Assembly (NCBI GenBank): GCA_038087015.1
Contig: JASBNA010000100.1
Coordinates: 41,915 to 105,914 of the forward strand
From: Cerrena zonata
Taxonomy: Eukaryota; Basidiomycota; Agaricomycetes; Polyporales; Cerrenaceae
Reading direction: 5' to 3'
DNA: 64,000 bases
A program made the translations under genes and the position numbers. A model generated the notes under the pieces. That model did not search any database and was not told the DNA's origin. It worked only from the letters and a program-made list of their open reading frames with translations. Positions 59,601-64,000 of the stretch are shown in pieces. Numbering within the stretch: position 1 is the stretch's first letter; every line of letters starts with the position of its first letter.

Positions 59601-59775
59601 GTTTGTTGAAATCACTGAAAATGAAGTCACTAAAAGGTACTTTCTAGTTTCCGAATTATTACTCTTGAATGGATTCAATATAAATTCTATCAAAGAGCTC
59701 AACACAGAAATCGGGCTTACGGATGAAGCTATAGAATACTGGAAAGACAAAAGAGCTAGATTAGGAAATAATTAA
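56602..59775 (+). CDS. Arf GTPase-activating protein with BAR-like, PH and ArfGAP domains
   Basis: ArfGAPs switch off Arf GTPases on Golgi and plasma membranes. In this 1057-residue protein, a helical BAR-like region (about residues 285-530) is followed by a PH domain near 645-740 ('GILYTLGGQGKPGWHKEWVV' through 'ERNKWIKALYNAG'). An ArfGAP zinc finger follows near 830-900, with 'CLDCGSQEGVEWVSINFLGS' then 'CVKCSSCHRNLGSHVSK' (Cys-x2-Cys-x17-Cys-x2-Cys and the Arg finger in His-Arg-Asn-Leu-Gly). The C-terminal part is helical and could be ankyrin-like. This BAR-PH-ArfGAP order is that of ACAP/centaurin-type proteins (fission yeast Cnt5/Cnt6). Age1 of baker's yeast is a possible counterpart. 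No symbol is assigned. Confidence 0.85.
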   Translation: MDPVSSIAFPYYESKESKISLNKLFLADETDTTRYSVQLADEIGESSSIKTKKCSLISKIDTGTQEIIPELLNYITNGSYYDNKQSVESPLTTTPLLVRIPLSYYRIKLNVSIDPIETESPDKFLLIIKSVGDTENHDQLKDLIIDGSYDSKNTEISKLSYSQLPIDNTSKEIQRIIINDSFHQDIFQNNKLSVSLWELDSKMNDCSHLFNFQFWVDQSVNDFKHDEFLTPINLTASPPLTFMKPQQESEKHHTTSKTLRSLNRNEKLAKRKPTSFTIADFREGFNFNIEDGPEFRKSLQRYETNLPDFKKIVGHLLDELKSLEIYLKKLANVRNRMVDHIGKLCDLQFNPLLNNLDLKNQFSQSLEAIFEPFENNMKFFLKDICDSKLVAKISNLVTSYPTSGNKESSGDHNDISHNRKNFESTSKEYYNWLNKYLSNEKERPALKLLTKRKNFELYKFDYLNSLNLITNNQYFNQLLENFFKFLNLPFDKATNYKLLSFDQFRDVKLSQDLLGEDFLIYLNVLSRFNSEKFQFRQMIEACQSNEELTNVIRHNRLNHPRNLNLDKKKNSSINSPITPSQQLAVDQNLPDNNNIDDISDLLVTKNNLDLIFTSDSPLNHQSSVTAVPVKLNNHLDDDQNSEMSGILYTLGGQGKPGWHKEWVVLNQGRLIEYSDWRNGQLPINRPIDIALSSIKPIKHEKRQFCFEIFTSAGNKHVFQAINEDERNKWIKALYNAGQVTSQLMSPTTPKATLNQPNIQKPVTTKPNSKNLSKIITDFGPEQYRAPPMIPGQSLDRSVSPISIQSGPPLSAYKDKNYLQMVRSISNTDNNICLDCGSQEGVEWVSINFLGSFCVKCSSCHRNLGSHVSKIRSLKLDNFNKESEVLLNYINNKKINEFLEANLEALGDKKINPLSSNEDRLAFIKNKYVLKKYKKEIDSINDLLVKSIQKINLPDILTYIICGADVNMQIQISLNNSKSNEKSKESRLSNKISLFEYSLRKFVEITENEVTKRYFLVSELLLLNGFNINSIKELNTEIGLTDEAIEYWKDKRARLGNN

Positions 59776-60046
59776 TCTGATAACTGTTAAACCTTTATAA
59801 TTTTGTAGATGATGAAACGGTTGCAAAACAAAAACGAGCCAAAAAAAAAAAAAAAAGTCTGTGATTTGCTTAGTCACAAATAAAATTTGCAACCAATTCA
59901 TAGCGAACTTTCTTGATAAAGAAGACCATTGTTTCCTAGCTTATAATATCTCGTCGAATTAGCTGTGGAGATAGATATTAGCTAAGCAAATTGAAGCTGT
60001 CATTGGAAAGAGGAACATAAGCTAAGTTTTCCGTGCTATTATAACG

Positions 60047-61324
60047 ATGCTAACCGAACAATCGCCTCTAGAAAAATACCAGTTAGATCAGTGCATTGGA
60101 AAAGGAAACTTTGGTGACGTTTACAAGGCACACGAGCGGGCCAGTTCTGAGGTGTTCGCCATTAAGATATTGAATTTGGATGAGAGTAGTGATGATATCA
60201 AGACCGTGCTCCAAGAAATTGAGTTTTTATCGAAATTGAAGTCTCCTTATATCACCCGGTATTACGAAACACTCATTCATGATATGACATTATGGATAGT
60301 GATGGAGCATTGTGGAGGAGGATCATGTATGGATCTATTAAGGTATCATAAAAGACTAAGTGAAGAAATGACACTGTATATAATTAGAGATACCTGTCGA
60401 GGATTAAAATACTTACACGACGAAAGAAAAGTTCATCGGGATATCAAGCTGGCCAATATATTATTGACTCAGAATGGCGGGATCAAGTTAGCCGATTTTG
60501 GAGTTAGCGGAGAGATCACCTTAACACAAGCCAAAAAGCATACTTTTGTCGGTACTCCGTATTGGATGGCCCCAGAAGTGATCACCACGTCATCGGTTGG
60601 GTACAACCAAAAGGCCGACATCTGGTCTTTGGGAATCACTACAATTGAGTTGGTAACCGGTAAACCACCGCTTTCACAGATAGATCCCATGGATGCATTA
60701 TTTGAGATCCCCAAGAATGAACCTCCATGTTTAGAAGGAGAAGAGTATAGTGATAACATAAAAGATTTCATCAAATACTGTTTAAAGCTTAACCATCGCC
60801 AACGTCCCAACGCCGCAACGTTATTACATCATAGTTTTATTAGTTGCAAGAATGAAAATCCAAATATGAGTTTTAGATTAAGTCAATTAATTAAACAAAA
60901 ACAAAATTATTTTACTAAACATAATAGGGAATCTCGTAAACCCCGACATGAAATTCTAAAACCGCTTGAAGAAAACACCATGATTGAATGGGACTTTAAT
61001 ACCAAAATGAGTGCTAAAACAAAACAATCTTCAGTAGAATTAAAGGACTGGCATCAAATCGTCGATAATAAAATCCCATATGAACCTAACCACAATGAAA
61101 TGGCCAATAAACAACAACTTGAAATTTCCAAGGATCTTCATTACAATGAAGCGTTCATCTACTGCCTACAAAGAGTTCTCGATCGAGCAAGAAACCCTTC
61201 AACCAAACTGGTGGTTAATCTTTTAATTCGTCAAATGATCGAGTACGAAAACCAACAACCGGGACTCAGTGAAGCCATCATCGAAGAGCTCCTCAACTTC
61301 AAAGCCTTCAGTGAATCCTCTTAG
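60047..61324 (+). CDS. STE20/germinal-centre-type serine/threonine kinase
   Basis: The 425-residue protein has an N-terminal kinase domain (about 11-265): 'IGKGNFGDVYKAHER' (glycine loop), Lys in 'EVFAIKIL', 'HRDIKLANILL' catalytic loop, 'LADFGVSGEI' and activation segment 'TFVGTPYWMAPEVI'. The motifs are those of the germinal-centre-kinase branch (relatives Sps1, Kic1, MST/STK25 types). The short C-terminal tail ends with a conserved helix 'ENQQPGLSEAIIEELLNF'. Two CTG codons (60374 and 60449) fall where relatives have small or polar residues, so serine decoding is likely and would give 'HRDIKSAN'. Which family member it is cannot be decided; sporulation-type Sps1 or Kic1-like are both possible. 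TTGCAAAA (59821) lies upstream. Confidence 0.9.
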   Translation: MLTEQSPLEKYQLDQCIGKGNFGDVYKAHERASSEVFAIKILNLDESSDDIKTVLQEIEFLSKLKSPYITRYYETLIHDMTLWIVMEHCGGGSCMDLLRYHKRLSEEMTLYIIRDTCRGLKYLHDERKVHRDIKLANILLTQNGGIKLADFGVSGEITLTQAKKHTFVGTPYWMAPEVITTSSVGYNQKADIWSLGITTIELVTGKPPLSQIDPMDALFEIPKNEPPCLEGEEYSDNIKDFIKYCLKLNHRQRPNAATLLHHSFISCKNENPNMSFRLSQLIKQKQNYFTKHNRESRKPRHEILKPLEENTMIEWDFNTKMSAKTKQSSVELKDWHQIVDNKIPYEPNHNEMANKQQLEISKDLHYNEAFIYCLQRVLDRARNPSTKLVVNLLIRQMIEYENQQPGLSEAIIEELLNFKAFSESS

Positions 61325-62013
61325 CTTATCTCTCTCTCTATATATACGCGGATATTCGTATTTTATATTATGTTTTCCTTGCAACCATTCAAGATGCCAA
61401 TATCAACCCTGTAAAACCGCCAAAACCTGCGCTCACATGCTCCCTGGGGCCGCATTGCGCCGCTGCACCATATACCCGTCCACCTTGTCCCATTCCTCAC
61501 ATAAAGGGTCTTCCCATCGGTTGTTGTCAGTGACACGGAAGGGATATCGGTGCTGGCTTTGTTACCTTCACCTTTTAACAGCAATTGAGTCGCGGGTGCA
61601 CGGGTGTCTGACAAGAAGGAGAACCTTTTGTTTTTTGTTCGCGACCGCGTTTGAAAGGTTTTCTTTTATTTGATGTTTTTTTTGCTGCGTTCTTCAGTTA
61701 CACGCCTGGAGAAATCGCTTTTTATATACTGGCGGGAATCTACTAATTGGATATTGACAGACATTCACAAGGTGTGATAGCTAGAAACGTACTTCTCTTT
61801 CTCTTCAGGCTGGTATAGTAAAGAACTAATATAGTTGGTGGTTTAGGTCTTGCCATTAAGAGCCCATTCATTCGTTACTCTGCTTTTTGCATTCATTTCC
61901 AGGATTATCAACAACCCCAATACAAGAAGGGTTTATCATTCTTTTATATTAATCCAAGTTTTACTAAGTGAAATCTAATAACATAATCAGATCAAATCAG
62001 GCTTTTTGGCAAC
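61325..62013. promoter_or_regulatory. Upstream region of the TEA-like gene
   Basis: The 689-bp region contains a T run followed by GCTGCG (about 61675-61689). A C/G-rich stretch at 61440-61520 is unusual for the window. No gene is supported; the open frames at 61269-61673 and 61363-61614 are low-scoring overlaps. Confidence 0.4.
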
Positions 62014-64000
62014 ATGGTGACCAATAATAGTAATAGCGGCGGCAATAATGGAGCCGCCAGCGGTAATCTACTTCAAGTGCCCCCACAGACCCCTAGAGCT
62101 TCATCGCATCGTCGTTCAGGGTCGGGATCCGGCTTGGGTGGATTGAGTGGCTCGGGGATCACACCATCGTTCAGTTTTGGTTTAGGTTTTCTGCCTTCTT
62201 TCCAGTTTAATTCTCCAAGAAATCTTAACTTGGTGAATTCATTCTCTCCCCATAGATTTTTCCATTCTTCCAATGAGCTACTGAAGGTGGTTTCATCTTC
62301 AAATGGTACATCTTCCTCTTTCAACAAGTCAGGAGGTGGTCTAGATGCTTCTTCAATGCCTGCTCCGGCTAATTGTTCATCTCATAAGAAAAATAATTCG
62401 ATTCCTTCGGCAGCGGATATTTTTAATTCTTTAACTCCACCAAATTCATCTAAATCAAATCAAAATAAGTTTATGGATTCACTTACCTCTTCAGTAAAGA
62501 AAGAACCAAAGTCTCCAATCAGTATTAAACTGAATCAAAAACACGATTTTGACTCATTAGATCATAATGATTCTATGGATTCAAAAAATGATATGGATAT
62601 TTGGTCCTTTAGCAAATGATGATTCAAATTCTCAAAATTTAACCATCAACCGAACTTCAATTTATGAAGATGAAACAACCGAAACCCCAAAAAGAAAAAA
62701 TGATAATTCTTCAAGGTTTTTAACTCCAAATAAATTGATGCTTAATACAAAACCAATAATCAATGTACAAGACGTTGAAAACCCGGAAAGCAATAATGAT
62801 CATTCTACTACCGAGAGCAATTCGAACAATGATGATGACACCGATGATGAAATGGATAAAGGACGATGATAATGATGATAACGATGATAATAATGAATTT
62901 AGGAAAAATCATGTTTTTGACGATAAAAACAGATTAAAATCTGCTCCTTCTTTAGTTACTATAAAACCAACTAATTTGGATCAGTTGCCTAAATCGTCTC
63001 CTTCAGATCATGAAGTTATAAAGAAAAAGAGAAAAATTTCCTCTAATTCAAGTTCCACTTCAGATTCTCCAAGTAAAGCAATTGCTTCTCAAATTGATAC
63101 TATTGCTTCACCTTCTAAACGTGGTAGTTCTAATTTAGCTCCAATTCAAAATGCATCAACCCCATTGAGAAATCCTGAAAATTCTACTCAGCTGGTTAAT
63201 GTTCAAGATGAATCTGGTAACGTTGTAGTTAGAGTGTGGAATTCAGAACTTGATGAAATGTTACTCAAGTCCTACGCCAAATTTAAGGTTTTCAAAGAAA
63301 ACCAATTATTAGACTCTACTTCAACTTTGAAAAATACATCTCAAAATAAAATCTTATCTAGAATGCTTTATAATAAGACGGGGATTTTAAGAAATTCAAA
63401 ACAAATAGCATCAAGATTATTCAGACTCACTAAAACAAAAATACCTGCAGCAAGCAGAGCTTCTCTTAAAATTCAAACATCTCCAAATAATTCTTATGAT
63501 GATGTTGTTAAAACTCCCCTTAATAAGTTAGCTGCTGCTAGAAGTGCTAGCACCACTGGTCTCAATAATAACGACATTGACAGAGAATTAGATCAATTAT
63601 TATCATCAACTCCGATTGATGACATAGACCTCACCAGTGTGTTGAAAGATAGCGGTATTGATTTGAGCAATACTAACATTTCCATGAAATCCGATAATGA
63701 TAAACAAAATGCAAATATCTTAACTAACATTGACACGAGCTCGGTCCCTCAAAGAAATGCACCAACTGAATCAAATTTCAAAATAGAACCGAAACTCTTC
63801 AATATCCAATATAAAAAGGATTCATCTCAAGCAACTTCAGTTCATCATTTCACTCAATTAGATACCAGCTACATCTCTAAAACTCCGGTAACCGAATCGA
63901 ATCTTAAGAGAAAGCTAAGATTCACTGAAGCTATTCTGACAGAATTTGAAAAGTTCAGTAAAACATTAAAAGAAAATGAACTTCCAATTTGGTATATCTC
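62014..64000 (+). CDS. Large Ser/Asn-rich protein with TEA/ATTS-like domain, two +1 shifts, 3' end outside window
   Basis: The first frame (62014-62619) encodes a Ser/Gly/Asn-rich region with 'PPQTPRASSHRRSGSG' and 'SFGLGFLPSFQFNSPR'. Removing one base near 62606-62619 continues into 'NDDSNSQNLTINRTSIYEDE'. Removing one near 62858-62866 keeps the acidic Asp/Asn run going ('NDDNDDNNEFRKNHVFDD'). The third frame is open to the end of the window. There, about 63225-63430, 'VWNSELDEMLLKSYAKFK' and later 'LYNKTGILRNSKQIASRLFR' resemble the first and last helices of the TEA/ATTS DNA-binding domain (KTGK-x-R-x-x-KQ-x-SSH pattern), with a longer spacer than usual. A transcription factor is likely; assignment to Tec1 is not supported. 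Thr-Pro and Ser-Pro sites are frequent. Confidence 0.65.

Noticed and set aside
61269..61673. 134-codon frame after the kinase gene
   Set aside because: It overlaps the kinase 3' end in another frame, lacks motifs and spans a promoter-like region.

Overview
The window is nuclear DNA of an AT-rich budding yeast (Saccharomycotina). Evidence: long mostly intronless genes, two small introns with GTATGT donors (one with a perfect TACTAAC branch site), an intron-bearing tRNA-Phe, a yeast-type U3 snoRNA, the pentafunctional AROM gene, the giant AAA+ ATPase MDN1, a DHYC-type palmitoyltransferase AKR1 and an ECM33-family cell wall gene. Two in-frame CTG codons in the STE20-type kinase fall at positions where relatives carry small or polar residues. 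This suggests the CTG-Ser clade (Debaryomycetaceae and relatives); the species cannot be named from the sequence.

Layout: 1-4.3 kb holds a partial unrecognised gene, a beta-lactamase-like hydrolase divergent from an NTF2-like protein, and two small membrane-protein genes. 4.5-12.5 kb holds MSH6, an unrecognised secretory or membrane protein, a GMPPA-type mannose-1-phosphate guanylyltransferase and a REX3-type RNA exonuclease. The U3 snoRNA gene follows at 12.67-12.96 kb. 13-24 kb holds AKR1, a DUF4112 membrane protein, two unrecognised genes, FPR2 (ER FKBP with a 50-nt intron), POF1 and an ECM33/SPS2-type wall protein. 24.8-31.1 kb holds a sodium:solute symporter with one intron, a small secretory protein, a 57-residue membrane protein, tRNA-Lys(UUU) and an MFS transporter. 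31.6-46.5 kb is MDN1. 46.8-55.1 kb holds PTC7-type phosphatase, ARO1 and CCA1, all on the minus strand. 55.5-56.3 kb has a minisatellite and a tRNA-Arg/tRNA-Phe tandem. 56.6-64 kb holds a PH-ArfGAP protein, a germinal-centre-type kinase and a partial gene with a TEA/ATTS-like domain.

The genes are ordinary chromosomal housekeeping genes with no shared pathway. Several serve RNA and ribosome biogenesis (U3, MDN1, REX3, CCA1 and the tRNAs).

The most unusual property is that six otherwise well-conserved genes (MSH6, the GMPPA gene, REX3, the symporter, MDN1 and the TEA-like gene) are interrupted by 13 apparent single-base frame breaks. Every one has the same sign: one surplus base. Most lie at an AGG trinucleotide on one strand or the other. 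This may be a systematic consensus error, a DNA-level insertion bias, or tolerated +1 frameshifting. The strand symmetry of the context favours a DNA-level or sequencing origin, and raw reads or RNA/protein data would decide.
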